From Streptomyces sp. HUAS 15-9 (lineage in GTDB: Bacteria > Actinomycetota > Actinomycetes > Streptomycetales > Streptomycetaceae), in the NCBI RefSeq assembly GCF_025642155.1, contig NZ_CP106798.1, positions 1,426,001-1,490,000 on the forward strand: 64,000 nt of DNA, given 5' to 3'. A program made the position numbers and the translations under genes. The notes under the pieces were generated by a model. That model saw nothing but the letters and a program-made list of their open reading frames with translations, was not told where the DNA came from and did no database searches. Positions 1-8,370 of this stretch are shown here, in pieces. The first letter of the stretch is position 1. Each line of letters starts with the position of its first letter.

Positions 1-747
1 CGGGATCGGGTCGTGCCAGTCGCCGTACCGGCGGGCGAGTTCGGCCCGCTCGTCGTCCGGCGCGTGTTGCCCGGCGGGGGTCATGGCGGCGCCGTACGCA
101 TACACCCGGCCGTCCTTGAGCGGGTGTGTGCCCCAGAGACGGCCCCGGCCCCAGGTCTCGTGCGAGGCGAACTCGGCGCCGGGGAGCGGGATCACGACCC
201 GCCAGGTGGTGAACCCTGCGTAGACCGGACCGGGATGCCCGGGGAAGAGCGCGCCGCGTGCGGCGGAGTCGATGCCGTCGGCGGCCACCACCAGGTCGGC
301 CTCCAGTTCGCCGTCGGCGGTGGTGACCCGGGCGGGCCGGTCGGTGTCGCCGGGGTCGGCGACGGTGGCGGCGGCGGTACGGACGGTGCCGGGCGGGAGT
401 TGCGCGGCGAGGCTGTTGACGAGGGTGGCCCGGTGCAGCAGGACGAGGGGGCCGCCGAAGCGGGCCGCGGCGGCGTCGGCGCTGGTGCGCGAGAGCCAGC
501 GGCCGCGCGGGGTGCGCAGTCCGCCGTCGCCCTGCCAGGCGGCGAGGTCGCGGATCTCCTCGCCGATGCCGATGACGTCCAGGGCGCGCAGGGCGTTCGG
601 GGACAGCGAGATGGCCGCGCCGACCGGCTCCAGGGAGCGGGCCCGCTCCAGGACGGTGACCTGCCAGTTCCGGCGGTGCAGGGCCGCGGCCGCGGTCAGG
701 CCCCCGATACCGCCGCCGATGACGACGGCGCGTGACGACTGTGCCAT
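1..747 (-). CDS. FAD-dependent monooxygenase, partial (C-terminus off the left edge)
   Basis: This is the N-terminal 249 codons of a class A flavoprotein monooxygenase of the PHBH/salicylate hydroxylase type. Such enzymes use NAD(P)H and O2 to hydroxylate a small, usually aromatic, substrate in the cytoplasm. The dinucleotide-binding GxGxxG is at residues 11-16 (GGGIGG) at the extreme N-terminus, and the second FAD-contact motif, a DG pair, is at 157-158. The ATG at 747 follows a purine-rich stretch complementary to gctcctcctgat. It is divergent from a TetR gene, and two identical palindromes lie between them, so TetR control is likely. The substrate cannot be inferred. Confidence 0.85.
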   Translation of the reverse strand, partial: MAQSSRAVVIGGGIGGLTAAAALHRRNWQVTVLERARSLEPVGAAISLSPNALRALDVIGIGEEIRDLAAWQGDGGLRTPRGRWLSRTSADAAAARFGGPLVLLHRATLVNSLAAQLPPGTVRTAAATVADPGDTDRPARVTTADGELEADLVVAADGIDSAARGALFPGHPGPVYAGFTTWRVVIPLPGAEFASHETWGRGRLWGTHPLKDGRVYAYGAAMTPAGQHAPDDERAELARRYGDWHDPIP

Positions 748-788
748 GGCTCCTCCTGATGCAGGGCGCGCCGCGGCGGACCCGGCGC

Positions 789-835
789 ACTACAGATGTA
801 GTTGGGCGACTCCTCGACCGTACTACAGGCGTAGT
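789..835. promoter_or_regulatory. Paired palindromic operator between monooxygenase and TetR gene
   Basis: Two copies of ACTAC-N4-GTAGT lie at 789-802 and 822-835, 33 bp centre to centre, which is about three helical turns on the same face. They fill the short divergent intergenic region between a monooxygenase gene (minus) and a TetR gene (plus). TetR dimers bind such palindromes and repress both their own gene and a divergent target. The repeats are seen directly; binding is inferred. Confidence 0.7.
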
Positions 836-855
836 TGCGCGGGTAGGGTCGTCCC

Positions 856-1446
856 ATGTCCGTACGCACCCCGAGCACCTCCCGTGCCGATCTGATCGCC
901 GACACCGCTCTCACCCTGCTCGCCGAGCGCGGTATGCGCGGGCTGACGCACCGGGCGGTGGACGAGGCGGCCGGGCTGCCGCAGGGCTCGACGTCCAATC
1001 TGGCGCGCACCCGGCAGGCGCTGCTGGAGCTCGCCGTACGGCGGCACGCCGAGCGGGAGGCACGGCTGCTGGCGGTGGGCGAGATGCCGGATCCGAGCGG
1101 CGGGCTCGACGCACTGACCGAGGGGCTGGCCCTGGCGGTGCACCGCACCCTGACCCGGAACCGCGCGTTGCTCGTCGCCCGCTACGAACTGGCCCTGGAG
1201 GCCACCCGACGCCCCGAGCTGCGCGCCTTCTACGACGCGACGGGCGCCGTCTTCCGCGAGCAGCTGACCGCGATGCTCACCGCCGTGGGCTCGCCCGACC
1301 CGGCCCGGCATGTGCTGTCGCTGGTCGCCTGGGCGGACGGGCTGATGTTCTCCTGCGTCGCGGGGACGTTCAACGCGGAGGTGCCGGATCTGGACGAGGT
1401 GCGGGCGGGGCTGCGGGAGCTGCTGACGGGCATGCTGGGCCGCTGA
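856..1446 (+). CDS. TetR/AcrR-family transcriptional regulator
   Basis: A 196-aa protein of the usual TetR length. The N-terminal helix-turn-helix spans about residues 8-52 (ADTALTLLAERG, then the recognition segment GLTHRAVDEAAG). The C-terminal part is a helical ligand-binding and dimer domain. It is divergent from the FAD monooxygenase at 1-747 and probably represses that gene and itself through the two ACTAC-N4-GTAGT palindromes at 789-835. The inducer is likely the monooxygenase substrate, which is not identifiable here. Confidence 0.85.
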   Translation: MSVRTPSTSRADLIADTALTLLAERGMRGLTHRAVDEAAGLPQGSTSNLARTRQALLELAVRRHAEREARLLAVGEMPDPSGGLDALTEGLALAVHRTLTRNRALLVARYELALEATRRPELRAFYDATGAVFREQLTAMLTAVGSPDPARHVLSLVAWADGLMFSCVAGTFNAEVPDLDEVRAGLRELLTGMLGR

Positions 1447-1582
1447 AGCCGGCGTCCCGGGGGGGCCGACGTCAGCTCGGGTCCTCCCATGCCCCTCGTA
1501 CGGGGCGGGAGACCACCCTTGTGAGGGATCATCCGCCCTTACCCTGTTCCAACGCCGCAGCCGACGCAGCAGAGTTGCGCGG

Positions 1583-2035
1583 GTGTATCGATCGACGACC
1601 TCCGCAGCGCTCCTGGTCACCGTGGCCGTCTCGGCCCTCTCCGGCTGTGTGACCGTCCAGCGGTCGCCGACGCCCGGGCCACCACCGGCGGGGGCGCCGT
1701 CGCGGTCCTCGGCGCCCCGGACGGACGGCAGCGCGAAGCCGAGGGTCGTACAGGCGCCGGCCCGGGAAGCGCTGGAGATGGTCGGTCCGTCCCGCCGCCC
1801 GAAGCGCTCAGGCGACCCGGCCCCTCCCCCACAGCCGCCCGGGCTCCCCCGCTCCCCCACGCCCCCGGCCCCGCAGCCACACGCTGCGCCCCGGCACCAG
1901 CCCCCCGCCGTTATCCCGGATGTACCCCGGTCCGTCCCCAAGGCCCCCGACGTGTGCGCGCTGGGAACGGAATACGGCGGCTGGCGTCCGGACAGCCCGG
2001 AGGCGGCGATCTGCCGCCGGACTTACGGACAGTGA
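1583..2035 (+). CDS. Small proline-rich lipoprotein, function unknown
   Basis: A 150-aa protein starting at GTG. Its signal peptide is short, with an Arg at position 3, a hydrophobic core at residues 8-19 and a lipobox L-S-G-C ending at Cys22, so a membrane-anchored lipoprotein is expected. Residues 30-120 are Pro/Ser/Ala-rich and probably disordered. The last 30 residues (CALGTEYGGWRPDSPEAAIC) contain two Cys flanking a small conserved-looking motif that could form a disulfide. The start has only a weak ribosome site. No family was recognised. Confidence 0.6.
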   Translation: MYRSTTSAALLVTVAVSALSGCVTVQRSPTPGPPPAGAPSRSSAPRTDGSAKPRVVQAPAREALEMVGPSRRPKRSGDPAPPPQPPGLPRSPTPPAPQPHAAPRHQPPAVIPDVPRSVPKAPDVCALGTEYGGWRPDSPEAAICRRTYGQ

Positions 2036-2083
2036 GGCGGTGGCGCGGACGTACGGACAGCAGGGCAGTGGCGGGGGCAGGAC

Positions 2084-2620
2084 CTAGGTCGGTCGTCGGC
2101 GGGGTGGGCCCCAGGGGTCTCCTCCCGGGGGGTCCTCCTCGCCCAGTCGGTGTTCCAGCCTGATGATCGCCGCCCTGATGCCGTCCCCGTAGCTGTCGTC
2201 GGTGAGGGCGCCGGCCGCGCCGCGGGCGCGATGCAGACTGGCGCGGGCGGCCTCGGAGCGGCCCAGCTTCATGTAGTCGGTGGCGAGATTCAGATGCAGG
2301 GAGGGGTAGAACGTGCGCAGCGCCGCCGGGCCCGTCGCCCCCGCCGAGACTTCCTCCGCCGCCGACAACGCCCTCAGGTCCCAGGCCAGTTCGTCCGAGG
2401 GGTCGTCCTGGGTGTCGGCCAGGTAGTGCGCGAGCGTGCAGCGGTGCACCGGGTCCCCGTCCTGCCCGACCTCCGCCCACAGGTCCAGCAGACGGCTCCT
2501 GGCCTCCTCGCGGTCTCCGCCGTGATGCAGCATGACGACCTGCCCGATCCGGGTCAGCACGGCGTCCGGCGCCGTCCGCTCCTGCCGCTCCGCCACCGAG
2601 TCCTCCAGGCTGCTCCGCAC
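2084..2620 (-). CDS. Tetratricopeptide-like hypothetical protein
   Basis: A 178-aa soluble protein starting at GTG. Alternating helices such as QVVMLHHGGDREEARSRLLD and LHLNLATDYMKLGRSEAARA have the spacing of degenerate TPR units, so a protein-protein interaction role is plausible. The C-terminal 20 residues are Pro/Gly-rich. It sits downstream of ung on the same strand with a gap of about 100 bp. No catalytic residues or partner can be named. Confidence 0.6.
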   Translation of the reverse strand: MRSSLEDSVAERQERTAPDAVLTRIGQVVMLHHGGDREEARSRLLDLWAEVGQDGDPVHRCTLAHYLADTQDDPSDELAWDLRALSAAEEVSAGATGPAALRTFYPSLHLNLATDYMKLGRSEAARASLHRARGAAGALTDDSYGDGIRAAIIRLEHRLGEEDPPGGDPWGPPRRRPT

Positions 2621-2716
2621 GACAGGCCCAGTCGGCTGTCCCCCCGACGCTAACCGGCGGCACGGACAAACCCGGTCAGGCGGCCCCGAACGACACGGGA
2701 CCGCCCGCGGGGCGGA

Positions 2717-3400
2717 TCAGCCCAGGTCCGGGATCGTCCAGTCGATCGCCTCATGACCCTGCGCGGCGACCGCCTCGTTGATCTGTGTGAACGGGCGGGA
2801 GCCGAAGAACTTCTTGGCGGACAGCGGCGAGGGGTGCGCGCCCTTCACCACGACGTGCCGGGCCTCGTCGATCAGGGGCAGCTTCTTCTGCGCGTAGTTC
2901 CCCCACAGGACGAAGACCGCCGGGTCGGGCCGGTCGGCCACCGCGCGGATCACCGCGTCCGTGAACTTCTCCCAGCCCTTGCCCTTGTGTGAGTTGGCCT
3001 CGCCGGCCCGGACCGTGAGCACCGCGTTGAGCAGCAGCACGCCCTGCTGGGCCCACGGCATCAGATATCCGTTGTCCGGGACGGGCGTGCCCAGCTCCTC
3101 CTTCATCTCCTTGTAGATGTTGCGCAGCGAGGGCGGGGTCTTCACCCCGGGCCGGACCGAGAAGCACAGGCCGTGGCCCTGGCCCTCGCCGTGGTAGGGG
3201 TCCTGGCCCAGGACCAGCACCTTGACCTTCTCGAACGGCGTCGCGTCCAGCGCCGCGAAGACCTCCTCGCGCGGCGGGTAGACGGCAACCTTCGCCCGCT
3301 CCTCCTCGACGAACTCCGTCAGCTCCTTGAAGTAGGGCTGCTGGAGCTCGTCGCCCAGAACCCCGCGCCAGGACTCGGGCAGCATGGCGGTGTCGGTCAC
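2717..3400 (-). CDS. ung: Uracil-DNA glycosylase (family 1)
   Basis: Removes uracil from DNA as the first step of base-excision repair in the cytoplasm. The family-1 motifs are intact: the water-activating motif GQDPYHG (catalytic Asp about residue 67 from the chosen start) and the minor-groove loop HPSPLS (His about 189). The length of 227 aa is normal. I chose GTG 3400 because GTGAGGACG lies just upstream; an in-frame GTG at 3427 would add nine residues but has a poorer ribosome site. It lies upstream of the TPR-like gene on the same strand and is probably constitutive. Confidence 0.95.
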   Translation of the reverse strand: MTDTAMLPESWRGVLGDELQQPYFKELTEFVEEERAKVAVYPPREEVFAALDATPFEKVKVLVLGQDPYHGEGQGHGLCFSVRPGVKTPPSLRNIYKEMKEELGTPVPDNGYLMPWAQQGVLLLNAVLTVRAGEANSHKGKGWEKFTDAVIRAVADRPDPAVFVLWGNYAQKKLPLIDEARHVVVKGAHPSPLSAKKFFGSRPFTQINEAVAAQGHEAIDWTIPDLG

Positions 3401-3491
3401 GTCAACGTCCTCACGGTGTGCGGTCACTTGCAGGTCTTGCAGTGCTCAGAACCTACAGGCGACCACTGACAATCGGTGCCGTGATCCGACA

Positions 3492-5066
3492 TCACCAGCT
3501 CGTCTTGCGGTGCAGCTCCCACACCATCATGATCGCCGACGGGTCCAGCGACTGCTCCGCGCCGGAGATGTCGGCGCTCGCGGCCAGGTACTGCTTGCCC
3601 TGCCACAGCGGCAGCAGCCGCGCATCGTCCGCCAGGATCGACTGCGCCTCCCGGAACTCCTTCACCACGCGAGAGCGGTCGCTCTCACGGCGGGAGGCGG
3701 GCAGCAGATCATCGGTGATCTTGGGTGACGGGTAGGGCGTACCGACGGCGTTGTTCTGGCCGACGAACGGGGCGATGAAGTTGTCGGCGTCGGGGAAGTC
3801 GGGGGACCAGCCGCGCCCGAACACCGGGTACTCGCCCTTCTGGTAGCCCACCACGTACTTGTTCCAGGGACGGCCGTGCACGGTGACGGTGAACAGGCCG
3901 GACGCCTCGAGCTGGCGCTTGATCTCCTGGAACTCCTTCGCGGTCGCCGAGCCGTAGCGGTCGGTGGTGTACCAGAGAGTGAGAGGCACCTTCTGGTTGA
4001 TGCCCGCCTGGCTGAGGATCTTGGCGGCCTTGCCGACGTCGGGGTCGCCGAAGTCGTCGAAGAAGGCGGTGCTGTGCCCGGTCAGGCCGGCCGGGACCAT
4101 GGAGTACAGCGGCTCCACGGTGTCCTTGTAGACCCGGTGGACGATCTCGCTGCGGTTGATGACCTGGGCGACGGCCCTGCGGACGGCGGGCTTGCGGATC
4201 CAGGGGTCCTTCGGGTTGAACACGAGGTACTCGATCTCGTTGCTCGGCCCGTCGATCAGGTCGATGTCCTTGGAGCCCTGGCCCTGGAAGGAGATGACGT
4301 CGTCGGCGGCGAGGCCGCGGAAGGTGATGTCGAGCTTCTTGGCACGCAGGTCGTCGGCCAACAGGCGCGAGTCCTGGTAGTAGCGGATGGTCACCGCATC
4401 GTTTCTGCGCTCCGCGGCGCCCTTGTAGTGCTTGTTGCCGACCAGTACGGCCTGCTTGCCCTCCTGGTAGGACTCCAGGTTGTACGGGCCGGACCCGAGC
4501 ACCTTGCCGTCCTTGCGCAGCGCGTTGTCCGGGTACTCCGCGGGATCCACGATCGACATACCTGGCGTGGCCAGCACGAACGGGAACGTGGCGTCCGGCT
4601 TGTTCAGATGGAAGGCGACCTCGCGCTCGCTCACCGCCTGGACCCGGTCGAGACTGCCCAGCAGGCCGGCCGGGCCGCTGTTGACGTTGATCTTCTCGAT
4701 GCGGTCGATCGAGTACTTGACGGCCTGTGCGTCCAGTTTGTGCCCGTTGGAGAAGGTCAGGCCCGCGCGGAGCTCGCACGTGTACACGGTGTTCGACTGC
4801 GAGAACGTGCAGCTCTCGGCCGCGTCGGGCTGCGGTGTGCTCGCGCCGTCGGGGTAACTGAGCAGGGTCTGGTAAATGTTGCGGAAAAGTTCCCAGGACT
4901 GGTCCCAGGAAGCGGCCGGGTCAAGCGTGCTCGGGGCACTGGTCGTCCCCACCACGATCGGTCCGCCGTTGTCCTGGTTGCCGTCGGAAAAGACGCTGCA
5001 CCCGGCCACCAGGGATATGGACGCAACCGCCGCCATTCTCTGCAGGCATCGGTTCCGGTTGAACAC
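3492..5066 (-). CDS. ABC transporter substrate-binding lipoprotein, family 5 (oligopeptide/dipeptide type)
   Basis: A solute-binding protein of the DppA/OppA class, anchored outside the membrane to deliver peptides or similar ligands to an ABC importer. The GTG at 5066 has GAGGAG seven bases upstream. From there the signal peptide is short and basic, with a lipobox L-V-A-G-C ending at about Cys23. The rest is the two-lobe SBP_bac_5 fold (for example an N-lobe with STLDPAASWDQ and a C-lobe with PSPKITDDLL). Permease and ATPase genes are absent nearby, so it is an orphan or works with subunits encoded elsewhere. Longer in-frame starts up to 5168 are less likely because they would bury the signal sequence. 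Confidence 0.85.
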   Translation of the reverse strand: MFNRNRCLQRMAAVASISLVAGCSVFSDGNQDNGGPIVVGTTSAPSTLDPAASWDQSWELFRNIYQTLLSYPDGASTPQPDAAESCTFSQSNTVYTCELRAGLTFSNGHKLDAQAVKYSIDRIEKINVNSGPAGLLGSLDRVQAVSEREVAFHLNKPDATFPFVLATPGMSIVDPAEYPDNALRKDGKVLGSGPYNLESYQEGKQAVLVGNKHYKGAAERRNDAVTIRYYQDSRLLADDLRAKKLDITFRGLAADDVISFQGQGSKDIDLIDGPSNEIEYLVFNPKDPWIRKPAVRRAVAQVINRSEIVHRVYKDTVEPLYSMVPAGLTGHSTAFFDDFGDPDVGKAAKILSQAGINQKVPLTLWYTTDRYGSATAKEFQEIKRQLEASGLFTVTVHGRPWNKYVVGYQKGEYPVFGRGWSPDFPDADNFIAPFVGQNNAVGTPYPSPKITDDLLPASRRESDRSRVVKEFREAQSILADDARLLPLWQGKQYLAASADISGAEQSLDPSAIMMVWELHRKTSW

Positions 5067-5208
5067 GCGCACGCTCCTCGATCCGCCATACCAAGGGTCG
5101 GCAGACCATACCGCAGTGACACGCCGGGCGAACCTGCTTCGTACATGGGTCTTGATCACCTTGTTCATGACGACGTTGTCATCGCTCGGGGCCCCTCCCG
5201 AACAATGA

Positions 5209-5245
5209 CAAGAGCGCCGTTTCCGTCAAGGAAACGGCGCTCTTG
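5209..5245 (-). terminator. Terminator downstream of the SDR pair
   Basis: A perfect 16-bp stem (5209-5224 paired with 5230-5245) with a 5-nt loop lies 29 bp past the stop of the minus-strand SDR gene ending at 5274. There is no long U tract, as is common in Streptomyces. It separates the SDR operon from the binding-protein gene. Confidence 0.8.
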
Positions 5246-5273
5246 TGCACCCGATCGTTACGCCCGCACGAGG

Positions 5274-6035
5274 TCAGGCGACACCGGCGTTCAGGAAGAT
5301 CCCGCCGTCGACGACGAGCGTCTGTCCGGTGACCCAGTCGGACTGCGCCGAGGTGAGGAACGCGGCGGCGCCGCCGATGTCCGAGGGCACGCCGAGCCGG
5401 GCGAGCGGGTAGGCCGCGGCGGCCTCCGCCTCCCGGCCCTCGTACAGGGCCTCGGCGAACTTGGTCTTCACGACGGCCGGGGCGATCGCGTTGACCCGCA
5501 CCCCGGGCGCGAACTCGTGCGCGAGCTGCTGGGTCAGGTTGATCATCGCGGCCTTGCTGACACCGTAGGCGCCGATGAACGGCGAGGGCGCGAGGCCGGC
5601 GATGGAGGCGATGTTGACGATGGCGCCGCCGTTGTCCTTCTGCCAGGCGTGCCAGGTCTTCTGGGCGAAGCCGAGCGCCGAGATCACGTTGGTCTCGAAC
5701 ACCTTGCGCGCGACGCCCAGGTCGAGGTCGGCCATCGGTCCGAACACCGGGTTCGTCCCGGCGTTGTTGACCAGGAAGTCGACGCGGCCGAAGGCCTCCA
5801 TGGCGCGCCCGACGGCCTCGGCCTGGTGGTCCAGGTCGTGCGCCTTGCCCGCGACACCGATCACCCGGTCGGAACCGAGCTTCTCGACGGCCTCCTTGAG
5901 GGCGTCCTCGTTGCGGCCGGTGATGACGACGCGGTCACCGCGCGCGACGAGCGCCTCGGCGACGCCGTATCCGATGCCGCGGCTGGCGCCCGTGACGAGC
6001 GCGACCTTGCCGGAGAGTTCAGGCAGTTCAGTCAT
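5274..6035 (-). CDS. SDR-family oxidoreductase
   Basis: A 253-aa classical short-chain dehydrogenase/reductase, NAD(P)-dependent. The cofactor motif TGASRGIG is at 15-22, NNAG at 90-93, the catalytic Ser is near 144, and Y157-x3-K161 is present. The C-terminus carries the usual TGQTLVVDGG. The ATG at 6035 has GAGGAACACG upstream. It follows the fabG-like gene at 6066-6827 by 30 bp on the same strand, so both are probably one operon ending at the stem at 5209-5245. The substrate (acyl-ACP, acyl-CoA or other ketone/alcohol) cannot be fixed. Confidence 0.88.
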   Translation of the reverse strand: MTELPELSGKVALVTGASRGIGYGVAEALVARGDRVVITGRNEDALKEAVEKLGSDRVIGVAGKAHDLDHQAEAVGRAMEAFGRVDFLVNNAGTNPVFGPMADLDLGVARKVFETNVISALGFAQKTWHAWQKDNGGAIVNIASIAGLAPSPFIGAYGVSKAAMINLTQQLAHEFAPGVRVNAIAPAVVKTKFAEALYEGREAEAAAAYPLARLGVPSDIGGAAAFLTSAQSDWVTGQTLVVDGGIFLNAGVA

Positions 6036-6065
6036 GTCCGTGTTCCTCAGATTTCCCGGTGCCGA

Positions 6066-6827
6066 CTAGTCGAGCGGTCCGCCGGCGACGTACAGCACCT
6101 GGCCGGAGACGAAGCCGGCCGCCTCGCCGGTGAAGAAGGCGATGGCGTTGGCGATGTCCTCGGGCTCGCCGACGCGCTGCACGGGGATCTGGGTGGCGGC
6201 CGCGGCCTTGAACTCCTCGAAGCCCATCTTGACGCGATCGGCGGTGGCCTTGGTCATCTCGGTGGCGATGAAGCCGGGGGCGACGGCGTTCGCGGTGATG
6301 CCGAACTTGCCGAGCTCGATGGCGAGGGTCTTGGTGAAGCCCTGCAGACCGGCCTTGGCGGCGGAGTAGTTGGCCTGGCCGCGGTTGCCGAGGGCCGAGG
6401 AGGAGGACAGGTTGACGACACGGCCGAAACCGGCGTCGACCATGTGCTTCTGAACGGCCTTGGTCATCAGGAACGAGCCGCGCAGGTGCACGTTCATGAC
6501 GGTGTCCCAGTCGGTGGCCGTCATCTTGAACAGCAGGTTGTCGCGGAGCACGCCGGCGTTGTTGACCAGGATCGTCGGCGCGCCGAGCTCCTCGGCCACG
6601 CGGGCGACGGCCGCCTCGACCTGCGCCTCGTCGGAGACGTCCGCGCCGACCGCGATGGCCCGGCCACCGGCCGCGGTGATCCGCTCCACGGTCTCCTTGC
6701 AGGCGGCCTCGTCGAGGTCGATGACGGCGACGGCGCGGCCCTCGGCGGCCAGTCGTACGGCGGTGGCGGCGCCGATGCCGCGCGCACCTCCGGTGACGAT
6801 GGCGACCCGCTGGTCAGTGGTGGACAT
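6066..6827 (-). CDS. fabG: 3-oxoacyl-ACP reductase-like SDR (FabG type)
   Basis: A 253-aa SDR with all FabG signatures: TGGARGIG at 12-19, NNAG at 89-92, catalytic Ser near 142, Y154-x3-K158, and NAVAPGFIATEMT after the active site, which is characteristic of beta-ketoacyl reductases. The ATG at 6827 has GAGGAGAAGCAGCA in front. It is the first gene of a two-gene operon with the SDR at 5274-6035. Housekeeping fatty acid synthesis genes are not nearby, so this is likely an accessory FabG paralogue acting on acyl-ACP or acyl-CoA. Confidence 0.85.
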   Translation of the reverse strand: MSTTDQRVAIVTGGARGIGAATAVRLAAEGRAVAVIDLDEAACKETVERITAAGGRAIAVGADVSDEAQVEAAVARVAEELGAPTILVNNAGVLRDNLLFKMTATDWDTVMNVHLRGSFLMTKAVQKHMVDAGFGRVVNLSSSSALGNRGQANYSAAKAGLQGFTKTLAIELGKFGITANAVAPGFIATEMTKATADRVKMGFEEFKAAAATQIPVQRVGEPEDIANAIAFFTGEAAGFVSGQVLYVAGGPLD

Positions 6828-6952
6828 TGCTGCTTCTCCTCGCCCTTGAGAATTCCCCAGCCGCGGTGAGCGACCGCTTAGTACCTTCGACAGACGTGAC
6901 GCTAGAAGCCCTGGCACCCGGTGTCAACGGCACACCGGGTCCGTGTGATCCA

Positions 6953-7402
6953 TTACCTCACCAGGAGGTCCAGCAACCGCCGCGCCTCGGCGGCCGGATC
7001 GGTGGTGAGCCCCGTGTGGACGGGTCCGGGCTGCACGACGGTCGAGCGCGGCGCGATCAGCCAGCGGAAACGCCGCCCGGCGTCGTCCTGGGCCGCCGGT
7101 CCCGCGGCCGCGCCGCCACCGCACACGCCCTCGACGGCGCCGAGCGCGGCCCGCACACCCGCCACGTCCGCGTCCGGGTCGAGGGCCAGCAGCCGGGCCT
7201 CGTCGAGGTGGGTGCGGGCGCCGAGGTAGCCCTGGGCGCGGCAGTACACGACCACGCCCGCGTTGATGCACTCACCGCGCTCGACGCGGGGTACGACCCG
7301 CAGCAGCGCGTACTCGAAGACGTCCCGGCCGCCGCCCTGGCCCGCCCGGGTGATGTGGCGCTCGGCCACATGGCCTGCCATGTGGATGTGGTGCTCGCTC
7401 AC
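6953..7402 (-). CDS. DUF3037 protein, coupled to a HipA-like kinase
   Basis: A 149-aa protein starting at GTG 7402, which overlaps the stop codon of the upstream kinase gene (GTGA, 4 bp), so translation is coupled. The segment FEYALLRVVPRVERGECINAG is the typical DUF3037 beginning, followed by a short acidic segment (HLDEARLLALDPDADV). It ends at TAA, which is uncommon in this genome. The function is unknown; constant pairing with HipA-like kinases suggests a partner, substrate or modulator of the kinase. Confidence 0.8.
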   Translation of the reverse strand: MSEHHIHMAGHVAERHITRAGQGGGRDVFEYALLRVVPRVERGECINAGVVVYCRAQGYLGARTHLDEARLLALDPDADVAGVRAALGAVEGVCGGGAAAGPAAQDDAGRRFRWLIAPRSTVVQPGPVHTGLTTDPAAEARRLLDLLVR

Positions 7403-8163
7403 TGGTCCCCCTCGATGCCGGTGATGCGCTCGTGGATCACGGCGGCGCGCGCGAGCAGGGGCCGCGCATAGGCCCGCCGCAGGTCGTCCGGGCTGTCGAA
7501 GCCGCGCTCGCCCGCCAGCCAGGACTCCGGGATCTCGGCGGTGACCTCGGCGAGGAGTTCCTCGGTGACCAGCGGGGCCAGCTCGGCCGCGGCGCCCGCG
7601 ACATCGGGGCCGAAGCCCGCGAGTGCGTGGTCGGCGGCGTCGTAGGGCCGGGCCGCGGAGGCCTCGGCGCCGGGCCAGTTGTGGTGCCAGATCATGGTCG
7701 CGCCGTGGTCGATGAGCCACAGATCGCCGCGGTGCATCAGCAGGTTGGGGTTGCGCCAGGAGCGGTCGACATTGTTGATCAGCGCGTCGAACCAGACGAC
7801 CCGTCCGGCCTCCTCCGGGCTCACCGTGAAGGCCAGCGGGTCGAAGCCGAGGGCGCCGGAGAGGAAGTCCATGCCGAGATTGGTGCCCCCGCTGGACCTC
7901 AGCAGCTCCTGCACCTGCTGGTCGGGTTCACCGAGCCCCAGCACCGGATCGAGCTCGATCGTCACGAGGCGGGGCATCCTGAGGTCCAGGCGGCGGGCCA
8001 GCTCCCCGCAGACGACCTCGGCCACCAGCGTCTTGCGGCCCTGTCCCGCGCCGGTGAACTTCATGACGTACGTCCCGAGGTCGTCGGCCTCGACGAGCCC
8101 CGGCAGCGAGCCGCCCTCACGCAGGGGCGTGATGTAGCGGGTCGCGATGACTTCCTTGAGCAT
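7399..8163 (-). CDS. HipA-family kinase-like protein
   Basis: A 254-aa protein, shorter than E. coli HipA (about 440 aa) and lacking its N-terminal domain. The kinase features kept are an ATP-binding Lys in YVMKF (about residue 35), a catalytic loop NNVDRSWRNPN with Asp133, and a metal-binding IDHG at 151-154 in place of DFG/DYD. HipA kinases phosphorylate Ser/Thr of cytosolic targets such as glutamyl-tRNA synthetase. No HipB-like HTH antitoxin is adjacent; instead a DUF3037 gene overlaps its 3' end. Whether it acts as a toxin is unknown. Confidence 0.8.
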   Translation of the reverse strand: MLKEVIATRYITPLREGGSLPGLVEADDLGTYVMKFTGAGQGRKTLVAEVVCGELARRLDLRMPRLVTIELDPVLGLGEPDQQVQELLRSSGGTNLGMDFLSGALGFDPLAFTVSPEEAGRVVWFDALINNVDRSWRNPNLLMHRGDLWLIDHGATMIWHHNWPGAEASAARPYDAADHALAGFGPDVAGAAAELAPLVTEELLAEVTAEIPESWLAGERGFDSPDDLRRAYARPLLARAAVIHERITGIEGDQ

Positions 8164-8370
8164 CGCCCCAGGTTACTGGGGAGTCGCCGGAGTCCCGGCC
8201 CACAGCGGAACGACAGCGAAATGACAGCGGAACGACAGCTCCGGCTCACGGTGCTCCGACCGCGCGGACGTCAGGATCGTCAGGATCTCGACACCGTCTG
8301 AACGGGTCGCGCCCATCGGCCGTACCCCTGGACGGATCACCGAAAAGGCTTCGCGGAAGGGAATCCCCAC

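Noticed and set aside
3876..6869. A 997-codon open frame on the plus strand
   Set aside because: It is antisense to the binding-protein and SDR genes, whose motifs are clear. Long antisense frames are normal in high-GC DNA, and its translation has no domain and is rich in Val/Gly/Arg/Asp.
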